NCBI GenBank assembly: GCA_035309005.1
Contig: DATGFP010000034.1
Coordinates: 26,559-90,558 of the forward strand
Length of the DNA stretch: 64,000 nt
From: DATARH01 sp035309005
GTDB lineage: Bacteria > Pseudomonadota > Alphaproteobacteria > ATCC43930 > CGMCC-115725
Reading direction: 5' to 3'
A program made the position numbers and the translations under genes. Every line of letters begins with the position of its first letter. The stretch's first letter is position 1. The notes under the pieces are model-generated. The model was given only the letters and a program-made list of their open reading frames with translations, was not told the DNA's origin and did no database searches. Shown here piece after piece: positions 8,659 through 18,530 of this stretch.

Positions 8659-9669
8659 TCAGCTTCCAGCAAGGTCGCGGGCTTCGGGTAGAAAGAGATC
8701 GTGCCATGCCTTCGGGGCGCGCCTCAGCCGCCCGGTGCGGTGCATGAACTCGGCCAGCCGCATCACCCCCGCCGGGGCCGCGCTATAGGCGAGATCGGGA
8801 TCGCCGAGCATGTCGCTCAGGTCTTCGAGCGAGGTGTCCTGGTCCTTGACCATCGCGCCGAACATCTCGGCGGCCGCCCCCGGGGCTTTCTTGATGATGT
8901 CGTCGGCCGCCTGCAGGGCCGACAGGATCGCCTTGCAGAGTTCCGGGTTGGCGGCGTGGAAACGCAGCGTCGTGGCCAACATCACGACGCTGTGCGGGCC
9001 GGCGATGTCGAAGGAATCCATGACCCGGCGGATTTTCGCATCGCCGAGTTCGTCGTCGACGTAGGGCGTGCGCGAGAAATGCGCGTCGATGTCGCCCTTG
9101 CCCGAAATCAGCGCCGCGGCGGCGGCGGCGTCGGGCCGCGCCACCGCCAGCGCGTCGAGCTTGTCGTAATGCTCCGGCCCCCATTCCTGGGCCGCCGCCA
9201 TTTCGAGCATCAGCGCCGGCCCTGAAGTTTTGAGAGCCGGCACCGCGATGCGGTCCTTCGGCGTAAAATCGCGGATCGTGTTGATCGCCGGATTGCGGGT
9301 TACCAACACGTAAGGCCGTTGCGCGACGGCACCCAGCGCGCGGACTTCCGCGGGCTGGCTGGCGCTGGCGTCGGCGGCGACGAGGAAAGGCGCAATCCCG
9401 GCCGCGACGAAATCGCTCGCGCCGGCGCCGAGCCCGTCGAGCGGCACGTCCTTGCCCGGCGTTGTCCAATGGACCGTTACGCTGCCGAGGCCCATCGCTT
9501 CGGCCACCCGCTCGATCAGATGCTCGTGCTCCATCACCAAAAGCGGCAGCACCACCAGATCGAGCGGCCGCACGACCCGGATCGGCGCGGCCTGTGCCCG
9601 GGCAGGGGCGGCGCACAGGCTCGCCGCGATGGCGAGGCCGGCGCTTATGAAGGCGCGGCGATCGAGCAC
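8659..9669 (-). CDS. ABC transporter substrate-binding protein, NitT/TauT (SsuA/ThiY-like) type
   Basis: A 336-aa exported protein with an N-terminal RRAFISAG and an alanine-rich hydrophobic stretch ending APARAQA, a Tat-like or Sec signal peptide. The body resembles NMT1/ThiY-like periplasmic binding proteins (ASDFVAAGIAPFLVA; LVTRNPAINTIRDFTPKDRIAVP; ALISGKGDIDAHFS), which feed nitrate, sulfonate or pyrimidine-type importers. No permease or ATPase gene lies next to it, so it is an orphan binding protein. The start is GTG, and the first 25 bases overlap the end of the DUF455 gene, so translation is probably coupled. Confidence 0.85.
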   Translation of the reverse strand: MLDRRAFISAGLAIAASLCAAPARAQAAPIRVVRPLDLVVLPLLVMEHEHLIERVAEAMGLGSVTVHWTTPGKDVPLDGLGAGASDFVAAGIAPFLVAADASASQPAEVRALGAVAQRPYVLVTRNPAINTIRDFTPKDRIAVPALKTSGPALMLEMAAAQEWGPEHYDKLDALAVARPDAAAAAALISGKGDIDAHFSRTPYVDDELGDAKIRRVMDSFDIAGPHSVVMLATTLRFHAANPELCKAILSALQAADDIIKKAPGAAAEMFGAMVKDQDTSLEDLSDMLGDPDLAYSAAPAGVMRLAEFMHRTGRLRRAPKAWHDLFLPEARDLAGS

Positions 9670-10430
9670 GCCAGCGGCTCGTAATAGGCGGCGGGGAGGC
9701 CGGCTTCCTCGCGCGCGTCGCGATTGAACGGCGGCTTCAGCATGCCGGCGAAATGTTGCCGGACGCGGTCGCGGAAGGTCGCCTCGGGGTGGAGGCCGCG
9801 TTCGCGGCAGAGCCAGTGGAACCAGCGCGCGCCGGCCGCGACATGGCCGACCTCCTCGCGATAAATGAGCGCGAGAATGGCGGCGCTTTCGGTGTCGCCG
9901 GCGCGCTCCAGGCGATGGGTCATTTCCGGCGTCACGTCGAGGCCGCGCGCTTCCAGCACCAGCGGCACCACCGCCAGGCGGGCAAGCAGATCATCGGCCG
10001 TCGCGACCGCCGCTTCCCACAGCCCGTCATGCGCCGGCAGCGCGCCATAGGCCGTGCCGAGCGCGCCGAGGCGAGCCGTGAGCAGCGCAAAATGTTCGGC
10101 TTCCTCGGCCGCCACCCCCACCCAATCATCGAAAAACGCCCGCGGCAGCCCCTTGTCGCCGAACCGCGCGACGAGGTCCCAGGCGAGGTCGATCGCGTTG
10201 AATTCGATATGCGCCAGCGCGTGCAACAGCGCGGTCCGCGCGGGCGACGAGCCGAAATGGCGCCGCTTCGGCATGTCGCGCGGCGGCAGCAGCACCGGGC
10301 GCTGCGGCCGCGCCGGGCGCATCGGCGGGGTTGCCCGCCCGACCGCCAGGTCACCGGAGCGCCAGCGCGCCGCAAGCCTTCGGCTCAGCGCAATTTTTTG
10401 CGTCGGTTCGGCGCTGTTGAGGACCGCCAC
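9645..10430 (-). CDS. DUF455 family ferritin-like protein
   Basis: About 261 aa, matching the DUF455/COG2833 family, which is distantly related to MiaE-type and ferritin-like di-iron proteins. Conserved acidic and histidine residues expected in a four-helix metal site are visible: LAHIEFNAIDLAWDL, VGVAAEEAEHF, and IYREEVGHVAAGARWF. The biochemical role is not established. The start is uncertain: the open frame runs into bcp, and GTG 10430 (AVLNSAEPTQKIALSRRL follows) fits family length best, but a few earlier non-ATG codons are possible. It lies between bcp and the binding-protein gene in an apparent operon. Confidence 0.85.
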   Translation of the reverse strand: MAVLNSAEPTQKIALSRRLAARWRSGDLAVGRATPPMRPARPQRPVLLPPRDMPKRRHFGSSPARTALLHALAHIEFNAIDLAWDLVARFGDKGLPRAFFDDWVGVAAEEAEHFALLTARLGALGTAYGALPAHDGLWEAAVATADDLLARLAVVPLVLEARGLDVTPEMTHRLERAGDTESAAILALIYREEVGHVAAGARWFHWLCRERGLHPEATFRDRVRQHFAGMLKPPFNRDAREEAGLPAAYYEPLACSIAAPS

Positions 10431-10474
10431 CGCCCCTGCGGCGAGGCTCGCCGGGAGAATGGTTTCGGCCTCGA

Positions 10475-10939
10475 TCAGAGCGACTGCACCGCCTTCAAGA
10501 CTTCGGCGACATGGCCGCCCACCTTGACCTTGTGCCAGGCGCCGCGCACCACGCCCTCTTTGTCGATCAAAAAGGTGCTGCGATCGATCCCCATGTATTT
10601 GCGGCCGTACATGCTCTTCTCGACCCACACGCCGTAGCCTTCGGTCACCTTGCCGTCGGCGTCGGACGCCAGGATGAACGGCAGCGCGTGCTTTTTCTTG
10701 AACTTGTCGTGCGAGGCGACCGAATCGCGCGAGACGCCGATGACGGTGGCGCCGGTCTTGCCGTAATCCGGGAACGAATCGCGAAACCCGCAAGCTTCCG
10801 CGGTGCAGCCCGAGGTGTCGTCCTTCGGGTAGAAATACAGCACCACCGGCTTGCCGCGCAGCTGCGACAGCGTGACGGTGCCGTTGCCGTCGGTCGGCAT
10901 CGTGAAATCGGGGGCCTTGTCGCCGACATTGACGCTCAT
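10475..10939 (-). CDS. bcp: Thioredoxin-dependent thiol peroxidase (Bcp/PrxQ)
   Basis: A 154-aa peroxiredoxin of the BCP/PrxQ group that reduces peroxides using thioredoxin. The signature is YPKDDTSGCTAEACGFRD, with peroxidatic Cys45 and the resolving Cys50 five residues later, as in atypical two-Cys PrxQ. The C-terminal half (DRSTFLIDKEGVVRGAW) also fits. The ATG overlaps the glnE stop by four bases, so it is translationally coupled to glnE. Confidence 0.96.
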   Translation of the reverse strand: MSVNVGDKAPDFTMPTDGNGTVTLSQLRGKPVVLYFYPKDDTSGCTAEACGFRDSFPDYGKTGATVIGVSRDSVASHDKFKKKHALPFILASDADGKVTEGYGVWVEKSMYGRKYMGIDRSTFLIDKEGVVRGAWHKVKVGGHVAEVLKAVQSL

Positions 10940-13900
10940 CGCGCCCTCTCCCCTGTCGCCGTTTCGCGGGATTGCGCCGCGCGCCGCGCCGCCGAGCGGG
11001 CCGCCAATCGCGCCGGGCGGGCGATCAGCCGATCGTACCAGGCTCGGACGCGGGCGCAGGCGCCAGTCATATCCGCTTCGAGCCGCGCGAAGTCAACCGC
11101 GCCGGCGAGGCGCGCCAGGGTCGCTCCCTCAGGCCCCGCGAGGGCCGCCGGATCCGACGCGCCGGCGAACAGCAGCGCGAGCAACTCGCGCAATTGCCGC
11201 AACAGTACAAAGGCCTCGCGTAACTCGCGCGCACCCTGCGGCGGCAAGGCTGCGGCGGCGCCGAGCGCGTCGAGCGCCGCGGCGGGATCGTGGCGCAACA
11301 CCGCGGGCGTCCGCGCCGCTTCGCGCAGCATCAGGTATTGCGTGACGAATTCGAGGTCGATGAGCCCGCCGCGCCGGTTGCGCAGATCCCACGCCGCCGG
11401 GCGGGGGTTCGCCGCGGCGATCCGGCGGCGCATGTCGGCGACGTCGGTGACCAGACGCTGGCGGTCGCGGGGCGCGGTCAGGGCGGCGACGATCGCCGCG
11501 GCGATCCGTTCGCACAGGCCGGAATCGCCGGCCACCGGCCGCCCGCGGGTCAGCGCCAGGTGTTCCCAGGTCCAGGCGGATTCGCGCTGATAACGCGCGA
11601 ATGCGGAAAGGCTCGAGGCGATCGGCCCCGATTCGCCGGAGGGCCGCAGCCGCATGTCGACCGCGTAGAGCGGCCCCTCCGCGGTCGGCGCGGTGACCGC
11701 CGAGATCAGCCGCTGGCTCAGCCGGGCATAATAGGCGGTCACGGCAAGCGGCCGGGGGCCGGTCGAGCCGGGGCTGTCGGCGGGAGCGTCATAGATCAGA
11801 ATGAGGTCGAGGTCGGAGGCGAGCGTCATGTCGCGGCTGCCGAGCCGGCCCATCGCGACAATCGCGAAGGCGCCGCCCGCCACCTCGCCGTGCGCCCGCG
11901 CGAAATCGGCGGCGACCGCCGGCAGCAGATGGGCCAGCGCAGTCTCCGCGATATCGGCGAGCGCGGCGCCGGCGTCGCCCGCCTCGATCGCCCGGCGCAG
12001 CAGCTGGACGCCGACCTGAAACCGCCGCTCGCCGGTCCAGCGGCGCACCAGGTCGAGCGTGTCCTCGAAATCGTGCGCCGCGGCCACGAGGCCGGCGAGA
12101 TCGGCGGCGAGGCCGGCGCGATCGGCCAAGGGTGCCGAGAATTCGGCGGTCAGCACCGCATCGAGCAGGGCTGGGCGCTGCGCCAGGCTTTCCGCCAGCC
12201 GCGGCGCCTCGGCCATGATGTCGGCGACCAGCGCGAACAGACCAGGGTTGGCGGCAAAGAGGGAAAACAGCTGCACCCCGGCCGGCAGCCGCGACAGGAA
12301 CTGGTCGAAGCGCAAGAGCGCCGTGTCGGGATGCGTCGTCGTGCCGAAGGTGCGCAGCAGCTCGGGGACGAATTCCGTCAGGATCTCGCGCGCTCGCTGA
12401 CTGCGCGTCGCGCGCATTCGGCCATGGTGCCAATCGCGCACCATCGCGGCGGCGCGCGCCGGCTCGCGAAAGCCGAGCCGGCCCAGCGTAGCAAGCGTCT
12501 CGGGGTCGTCGTCGGCGCCGGTGAAGACCAGGTTGCCCGGTCCGGAAAGGCTCGGCGCCTCCTTGAAGAGCTCGGCGTAGTGGCGCTCCACCGACCCGAG
12601 ACGGGCGTGCAGCTCCGCCGTGAACGATGCTGCATCGCGGTAGCCGAGAAAGATCGCGAGATGCTCGATGGCTTCGCGATCGGCCGGCAGGCGGTGGGTT
12701 TGGGCGTCATCGCGCATCTGCAGCCGATGCTCCACCGTGCGAAGAAAGCGGTAGTCGGCGATCAGCGTCTCGGCGGTGCGTCCGTCGATGCGCCGGCAAG
12801 CGGCGAGGCGACGCAGCGCCGTGCAGGTCGGCGCCACCCGCAATTCGCGCAGCCTTCCGCCCCAGATCAGCTGCTGGGTCTGGGCGAAAAACTCGATCTC
12901 GCGGATGCCGCCGCGGCCGGTCTTGATGTCGTGGCCGGCGACCGCGATTCGCCCGCCGCCCTGGTGCGCCTCGATCTGGCGCTTGATCGAATGGATATCG
13001 GCGATCGCCGCGAAGTCGAGGTGCTTGCGCCAGATAAAGGGCTGCAGCTCCGCCAGAAACCGCCGCGCGGCAAGGCGGTCGCCGGCCACCGGGCGAGCCT
13101 TGATCAGGGCGGCGCGCTCCCAGTTCTGCCCGACGGTTTCATAATAGGTCAGCGCCGCCGGCACCGAAATTGCGAGCGGCGTCGAGCGCGGATCGGGACG
13201 CAGGCGCAGATCGGTGCGGAAAACGTAGCCATCGCCGGTACGCTCGTCGAGAATACGGACAAGATCGCGGGCGAGCCGCACAAACGAGGATTGGGCAGTG
13301 TCCCGCGCAACGCCCGATTCGCTTGCGGGATCGTAGAGGAGGATCAGGTCGACATCGCTCGAGAAGTTCAGTTCGCCGCCGCCAAGCTTGCCCATCCCGA
13401 GGACGATGAGACCGCTGCCGCGTTCCGGGTCATCGGTGTCACTCGGGGCGAGCGCCCCGGCCTCGGCCGCGGCGTGCAGCAGATGACGCACCGCCGCGCC
13501 GATCGCCGCCTCGGCAAAGCGACTGAGCGCGGCCATCTGCTGCTCGACGGTCCAGCGCCCGGCAAGTTCGGCGACCGCGGCCAGCAACGCGACACGCCGC
13601 TTGGCGATGCGCAGGCGGCGCATCAACGCCGCCCGATTTTCGCCGCGTTCCTGGTGTCTCTCGGTCGTCCCGGCAATCTCTTCAAACAGCGGATCGGCGC
13701 CCTGCTCGACCAGCCGGCTCAGGAAATTCCATTCGGCAATTGCGACGCCGCTCAGAAACGGGCTGTTGCCGAAGAGCGCGGCCAGCAGATTTCTGCCCGC
13801 CGGCGTGGTGCTCCAGGCGCGGGCGCGGGCGGCGCCGGATTGGTCTGCCGCTTCGGCAAGGGTCGTCTCCCAAGCGGCGAGGCCGAGAGCCAGGAGGTGC

Positions 13901-13959
13901 GGGTCCGCCGGCCGGGGCAGCTGGTGAACATTGGTGGAGAGAGGGGATAACAGCTTCAT
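10936..13959 (-). CDS. glnE: Bifunctional glutamine synthetase adenylyltransferase/deadenylase
   Basis: A 1007-aa cytoplasmic enzyme that adds or removes AMP on glutamine synthetase in response to PII protein, tuning nitrogen assimilation. Two nucleotidyltransferase domains are visible: the first has GMGKLGGGELNFSSDVDLIL (about residue 190), the second AMGRLGSRDMTLASDLDLIL (about residue 710). The doubled layout and length are normal for GlnE. The second motif keeps both aspartates of the DxD pair. It starts at ATG 13959 and heads the run glnE-bcp-DUF455-binding protein-reductase. It is divergent from the YhdP-like gene. Confidence 0.97.
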   Translation of the reverse strand: MKLLSPLSTNVHQLPRPADPHLLALGLAAWETTLAEAADQSGAARARAWSTTPAGRNLLAALFGNSPFLSGVAIAEWNFLSRLVEQGADPLFEEIAGTTERHQERGENRAALMRRLRIAKRRVALLAAVAELAGRWTVEQQMAALSRFAEAAIGAAVRHLLHAAAEAGALAPSDTDDPERGSGLIVLGMGKLGGGELNFSSDVDLILLYDPASESGVARDTAQSSFVRLARDLVRILDERTGDGYVFRTDLRLRPDPRSTPLAISVPAALTYYETVGQNWERAALIKARPVAGDRLAARRFLAELQPFIWRKHLDFAAIADIHSIKRQIEAHQGGGRIAVAGHDIKTGRGGIREIEFFAQTQQLIWGGRLRELRVAPTCTALRRLAACRRIDGRTAETLIADYRFLRTVEHRLQMRDDAQTHRLPADREAIEHLAIFLGYRDAASFTAELHARLGSVERHYAELFKEAPSLSGPGNLVFTGADDDPETLATLGRLGFREPARAAAMVRDWHHGRMRATRSQRAREILTEFVPELLRTFGTTTHPDTALLRFDQFLSRLPAGVQLFSLFAANPGLFALVADIMAEAPRLAESLAQRPALLDAVLTAEFSAPLADRAGLAADLAGLVAAAHDFEDTLDLVRRWTGERRFQVGVQLLRRAIEAGDAGAALADIAETALAHLLPAVAADFARAHGEVAGGAFAIVAMGRLGSRDMTLASDLDLILIYDAPADSPGSTGPRPLAVTAYYARLSQRLISAVTAPTAEGPLYAVDMRLRPSGESGPIASSLSAFARYQRESAWTWEHLALTRGRPVAGDSGLCERIAAAIVAALTAPRDRQRLVTDVADMRRRIAAANPRPAAWDLRNRRGGLIDLEFVTQYLMLREAARTPAVLRHDPAAALDALGAAAALPPQGARELREAFVLLRQLRELLALLFAGASDPAALAGPEGATLARLAGAVDFARLEADMTGACARVRAWYDRLIARPARLAARSAARRAAQSRETATGERAR

Positions 13960-14030
13960 CGGACGAATTGCGCGAGGGCGGGGAACCTCGGCCGGTTGGA
14001 AGTGAGCGTCAAGGCCGCCGCGAAGCGCCG

Positions 14031-17000
14031 GTGATCGCGGGACCGCTCGCCCTGCCCCGCCGGCGGCCGCTGCACCGGCGGGCCGCGCGACATGTCGGCC
14101 GCGGCGCGCACCACCTGCTGCGCTGGTTCGGCTCGCTCGCGGCCGTGCTGATCCTCGCCGCGCTCTTCACCATCTGGCGCCTGATGCAAGGCCCGATCGA
14201 GTTGAATTGGCTGACGCCCTACGTCGAGACCGGGTTCGACCATTCGGGGGTCGGGCTCAAGGTGGCGATTTCCGGGGTACGGCTGGCGATCGACCGCAGC
14301 ACGCATCAGCTCGATCTGCGCGCCGAGAATGTCCGGGTGTCGCTGCCCGGCGGCGGACCGCTGGCGATTTTCCCCGAAATGGCGACAAGTTTCGCTCTCG
14401 GTGCGTTGCTGCATGGCCAGCTCGCGCCGACCCGGGTGCTGATCGAGCGGCCGGTGCTGCACCTGCGGCGCGATGCCGGCGGGTCGATCAGCGCGCGCAT
14501 CGGCGGCGACAGCGAGACCACGCCGGACCTCGGGCCGCAGATGCTCGAGCAACTGGCCGGACCGCGCGAGCGCGATGCGCCCCTCGGATTGTTGCGGCGG
14601 CTCGATATTCGCGGCGCGACGGTCATCGTCGACGATCAGAGCAGCGCGCACAGATGGCGGGCCGACCGCGTCGATCTCGCGGTCAACCGCAGCGAAAAAG
14701 GCGTGCGGGGCGATTTCTCGCTGGCCGTCCAGATCGGCAACAGCCTGCCAGAGCTTCATGCCAATTACCGCTACTTCGCCGATCGCCAGGTGCTCGACCT
14801 CGACATGTCGGTCGACGGGGTTCAGCCGGCCGCCATCCCGCCGCTGATCCCGGAGCTCGCGCAACTGCAGCATATCGATGCGCCGATATCGGGGACGCTG
14901 CGCACCCGGATCGACCTTAGAGCGCACCGGGCGGAAGGTTCGCGCCTCGATCTGACCTTGGGCGGCGGCCAACTGCACAGCAAATGGTTACCGACCGGCA
15001 GCCTTGCCATCAGCAAAGGCGAGCTGCACGCGGTCTATTCCCCGGAAACCTCGGAGCTGCGCCTCGACAGGCTGGCGCTCGATTCCGGCGGCAGCCGGCT
15101 CACCCTCGATGGGGTGTTCGGCGGAGTGACGCCCGAACTGGTCGCCGCGCCGGTGAATGCACCGCCGCCGGGGCACGTCACCGGCAAGCTCGCCGCGACG
15201 CTATCCAATGTGCCGGTGGCACGGTTTGGCGCGCTGTGGCCGGCGGCGCTGAGTCCTGGCGGAAAGCAGTGGGCGCTAGCCAACATCCGCGACGGCGTTC
15301 TCGACGAAGCCTCGGTGCATCTTGGGGTCGATCTCGATCCGGCGGTGCATACCGCCAATGTGCTGAACGCCAACGGCGACCTGCGCTACCACGATCTCAC
15401 GATCAATTATTTCGACGGGCTGCCGCCGGTCCGCAAAGTCGACGGCACCGCGAGCTTCACCGGCGACCACATCGATTTCACCCCGGCCGGCGGCACCCTG
15501 AAGGGCCTCCATGTGACGGGCGGCCAGATGCGGATCAGCGATCTCGAAGGGCCGGTTGAATGGCTGACGATCGATCTGTCGGTCGGCGGGCCGCTGCGCG
15601 ACGCGCTCGAAGTGATCGACGCCAAGCCGCTGCGCTTTAGCCACGCGGCCGGGGTCGATCCGGCCTATGTCGCCGGCCGTGCGGCCACCCAGTTGCATTT
15701 CAAGTTGCCGCTGCTCGCCGACCTCAAGCTGGCCGCGGTCGAATATGGTGCCAAGGCGGTGATCACCGGCGCGAGCATCAACAAGATCGCGCTCGACCGC
15801 GGCATCAGCGACGGTAATCTGGCGCTCGAGGTTTCGCACAGCGGCGCTCACCTCCACGGGACGGCCCATTTCGACGGCGTCCCGGGAAAGCTTGATGCCA
15901 ACATCTTTTTCCAGCCGAAGGACGGCCCGCGCGCCGCTTATCGCGTCGGCCTGACGCTCGACCAGGCGGCGCAAGCAAAATTCGGGCTCGATTTCGCGCC
16001 GGATCGAATGAGCGGTCCGGTCAAGGTCGATGCGACATACTCGGCCTTTGCCGACGGTCAGGGCCAGGCAACCGCGCTGCTCGATTTGCGCGACGCCACG
16101 CTCGCGATCCCCGAAGCGGGCTGGAAGAAGGCGGCGGGACAACCGGGTACAGCCAAGCTCGTCGTTGATCTCGACAAGGATGCCATCACGCGGATCCCGC
16201 AGATCGAAATCAAGGCAGCCGGGCTGGACGGCAGCTTTGCGGCGCAGGTGACGAACGACCACAAACAGCTCGAGCGCATCCAGATCCACCGCCTCGCAGT
16301 TGGCGAAAGCGATGTCAGCGGCCTCGTCGGGCGCCGGCAGGGCGGCGGCTGGCGCGCCGATATCCATGCCGTGCGGGTCGACGCCCGCCACCTCATCAAG
16401 GAGGCGACCGCCGATGCGCCGGTGGTGCAATCGCCGCCACTCGCGGTCAATGCGCGGATCGATCGCCTGGCCTTCGGGCCGCGCCGCGAGCTGCAGCAGG
16501 TCAGCGCGCAGCTGCTGCGCACCGGCGGCGTCTGGCAGGCGGGCAAGATCGACGGGCGCTACCTCAACGGGCACCGCTTGTCGCTGCGCTTCGGCGAGGA
16601 TGACGGCCACCGCCTGTTGTTGCAGTCCGACGATCTCGGGGCCGCCCTGCAGCTGCTCGACATCACCGACGGGGTCACCGGCGGGCGTCTGAGCCTCGAC
16701 GGCCGCATCACCGAAGCGGCCGGCAAGCGCACCTTGCGCGCCCATATCGAAGGCCAGAACTATACGCTGGCGCGGACGCCGGTCATGGCGCGGCTGCTGG
16801 CGCTCCCCTCGTTGACCGGCTTCGCCAGCACCTTGTCCGGCTCAGGGCTGCCGTTCACCACGCTGCGCGGCGACTTCACCTACAGCGGCGGCCGCCTGGT
16901 TCTGGAGCGGTTGCTGGCGTTCGGCGAGGCGCTCGGGGTGACCGCCAACGGCTGGGACGATCTCGACCGCGATTGGCTCGAGCTGCACGGCACCGTCGCG

Positions 17001-17234
17001 CCGTCCTATCTGCTCAATTCAATCATCGGCAATTTTCCGGTCATCGGGCCGTTGCTCGGCGGCGGCTCACAGGGCCTATTTGCCGCCAATTATCGCCTCG
17101 GCGGGCCGAGCGCCGATCCGCAGGTTACGGTCAACCCGCTATCGGCCCTGGCGCCGGGCATCTTGCGCCAGCTCTTCGCTCCGATCACCGACATCCCGGC
17201 GGCGCCGCAGCACGCCCAACAAGCGCTGCACTGA
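14031..17234 (+). CDS. YhdP/AsmA-like envelope protein (DUF3971 and AsmA_2 type)
   Basis: A protein of about 1067 aa with one N-terminal membrane anchor (LLRWFGSLAAVLILAALFT) followed by a long beta-rich periplasmic part typical of YhdP/AsmA-like proteins, now seen as bridge-like lipid carriers between the two membranes. The DUF3971-like section is in the middle (KVDGTASFTGDHIDFTPAGG; LKGLHVTGGQMRISDLEGP) and the C-terminal part ends with GNFPVIGPLLGGGSQGLFAA, a conserved AsmA_2/YhdP ending. Start GTG 14031 is chosen because it precedes the anchor; the ribosome site is weak and TTG near 13968 is possible. It converges on tyrS with only 5 bases between. Confidence 0.85.
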   Translation: MIAGPLALPRRRPLHRRAARHVGRGAHHLLRWFGSLAAVLILAALFTIWRLMQGPIELNWLTPYVETGFDHSGVGLKVAISGVRLAIDRSTHQLDLRAENVRVSLPGGGPLAIFPEMATSFALGALLHGQLAPTRVLIERPVLHLRRDAGGSISARIGGDSETTPDLGPQMLEQLAGPRERDAPLGLLRRLDIRGATVIVDDQSSAHRWRADRVDLAVNRSEKGVRGDFSLAVQIGNSLPELHANYRYFADRQVLDLDMSVDGVQPAAIPPLIPELAQLQHIDAPISGTLRTRIDLRAHRAEGSRLDLTLGGGQLHSKWLPTGSLAISKGELHAVYSPETSELRLDRLALDSGGSRLTLDGVFGGVTPELVAAPVNAPPPGHVTGKLAATLSNVPVARFGALWPAALSPGGKQWALANIRDGVLDEASVHLGVDLDPAVHTANVLNANGDLRYHDLTINYFDGLPPVRKVDGTASFTGDHIDFTPAGGTLKGLHVTGGQMRISDLEGPVEWLTIDLSVGGPLRDALEVIDAKPLRFSHAAGVDPAYVAGRAATQLHFKLPLLADLKLAAVEYGAKAVITGASINKIALDRGISDGNLALEVSHSGAHLHGTAHFDGVPGKLDANIFFQPKDGPRAAYRVGLTLDQAAQAKFGLDFAPDRMSGPVKVDATYSAFADGQGQATALLDLRDATLAIPEAGWKKAAGQPGTAKLVVDLDKDAITRIPQIEIKAAGLDGSFAAQVTNDHKQLERIQIHRLAVGESDVSGLVGRRQGGGWRADIHAVRVDARHLIKEATADAPVVQSPPLAVNARIDRLAFGPRRELQQVSAQLLRTGGVWQAGKIDGRYLNGHRLSLRFGEDDGHRLLLQSDDLGAALQLLDITDGVTGGRLSLDGRITEAAGKRTLRAHIEGQNYTLARTPVMARLLALPSLTGFASTLSGSGLPFTTLRGDFTYSGGRLVLERLLAFGEALGVTANGWDDLDRDWLELHGTVAPSYLLNSIIGNFPVIGPLLGGGSQGLFAANYRLGGPSADPQVTVNPLSALAPGILRQLFAPITDIPAAPQHAQQALH

Positions 17235-17239
17235 GGGGC

Positions 17240-18508
17240 TCAACCCGCCGGCCGCACCAGCGCGTGGCGTTTGCGCCCGGCGCTGAGCTTGATGACGCCC
17301 TCGGCGTCGAGGTCGGCGAGCGAGACCCGCTGCATTTCGCCCTCCACCGGGGCGTCGTTGATGCGCGCGCCGCCGCCCTTGATCAGCCGCCGCGCCTCGC
17401 CGTTGGAGGCGGCGAGGCCGGCGCGGGCGAAGAGTTCGAACGCCGGCAGGCCGCGCGACAGCGCGTCGTGCGCCACCTCGACCTGCGGCAGCGCCTCGCC
17501 CGCGCCGCCCGTTTCGAACACCTCGCGCGCGGTTTCGGCCGCAGCCTCGGCGGCGGCGCGGCCATGGGCGAGCGCGGTCGCCTCGGTCGCCAGCACCTTC
17601 TTTGCGTCGTTGATCTCGGCGTCGGCGAGCGCTTCGAGCCGGGCGATCTCCGGCAGCGGCAGTTCGGTGAAGAGCCGCAGGAAGCGGCCGACATCGGCGT
17701 CCTCGGTGTTGCGCCAGAATTGCCAATAATCGTAGGCGCTGAGCCGCTCGGCGTTGAGCCACACCGCACCCTGCGCGCTCTTGCCCATCTTGGCGCCCGA
17801 GGCGGTGGTGACGAGCGGCGTCGTCAGCCCGAAGAGCGTGCGCTGGTCGCTGCGCCGGCCGAGCTCGACCCCGGCGACGATGTTGCCCCACTGGTCGGAG
17901 CCGCCCATCTGCAATTCGCACCCCATGCGCCGCGCCAGCTCGACGAAATCGTAGGCCTGCAGCACGATGTAGTTGAATTCGAGGAACGACAGCGGCTGCT
18001 CGCGCTCCAGGCGCAATTTGACGCTGTCCTGGGTCAGCATGCGGTTGACCGAGAAATGCCGGCCGACATCGCGCAGCAACGGGATGTAGTGCAATTCGTC
18101 GAGCCAATCGGCGTTGTTGACCATCACCGCATCGGTCGGGCCGTCGCCAAACTCGAGAAAATTGGCGAAGACCTTGCGGATGCCAGCCATGTTGCGGGCG
18201 ATCGTCGCATCGTCGAGCAGCTGGCGGGATTCGTCCTTGCCCGAGGGATCGCCGATCCGGGTCGTGCCGCCGCCCATCAGCACAATCGGCTTGTTGCCGG
18301 TTTGCTGAAAAAGGCGCAGCAGCATGATCGACATAAGGTTGCCGATATGCAGGCTGTCGGCGGTGCAGTCGTAGCCGACATAAGCGCTCAGCGGGCCGGC
18401 GGAGCTGACCTGGCCGAGGCGCGCATCGAGCGCGGCGGCGTCGGTGCATTGGTGGATAAAGCCGCGCTCGGCGGCGGCGGCGAGGAAGGCGGAGCGGTGG
18501 TTCGACAT
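17240..18508 (-). CDS. tyrS: Tyrosine--tRNA ligase
   Basis: A 422-aa class I synthetase of the TyrRS1 type that charges tRNA-Tyr. The HIGH motif appears as HIGN within GYDCTADSLHIGNLMS, and KMSKS as KMGKS within GAKMGKSAQGAVW. The C-terminal S4 RNA-binding domain is visible (LFARAGLAASNGEARRLI). The start ATG (MSNHRSAFL) gives the normal family length; longer frames upstream overlap anmK and are discarded. It is divergent from anmK, with 22 bases between the two starts, so the promoters must overlap coding sequence. Confidence 0.97.
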   Translation of the reverse strand: MSNHRSAFLAAAAERGFIHQCTDAAALDARLGQVSSAGPLSAYVGYDCTADSLHIGNLMSIMLLRLFQQTGNKPIVLMGGGTTRIGDPSGKDESRQLLDDATIARNMAGIRKVFANFLEFGDGPTDAVMVNNADWLDELHYIPLLRDVGRHFSVNRMLTQDSVKLRLEREQPLSFLEFNYIVLQAYDFVELARRMGCELQMGGSDQWGNIVAGVELGRRSDQRTLFGLTTPLVTTASGAKMGKSAQGAVWLNAERLSAYDYWQFWRNTEDADVGRFLRLFTELPLPEIARLEALADAEINDAKKVLATEATALAHGRAAAEAAAETAREVFETGGAGEALPQVEVAHDALSRGLPAFELFARAGLAASNGEARRLIKGGGARINDAPVEGEMQRVSLADLDAEGVIKLSAGRKRHALVRPAG

Positions 18509-18530
18509 GGCCGGCTCATCTAACACAAAA

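Noticed and set aside
11290..13950. An 886-codon open frame on the plus strand opposite glnE
   Set aside because: Antisense shadow in high-GC sequence; the opposite strand encodes a full-length GlnE with both catalytic domains.
13740..14030. N-terminal extension of the YhdP-like protein into glnE
   Set aside because: The extra residues overlap the glnE start on the other strand, have no ATG/GTG start with a ribosome site, and are outside the expected anchor position.
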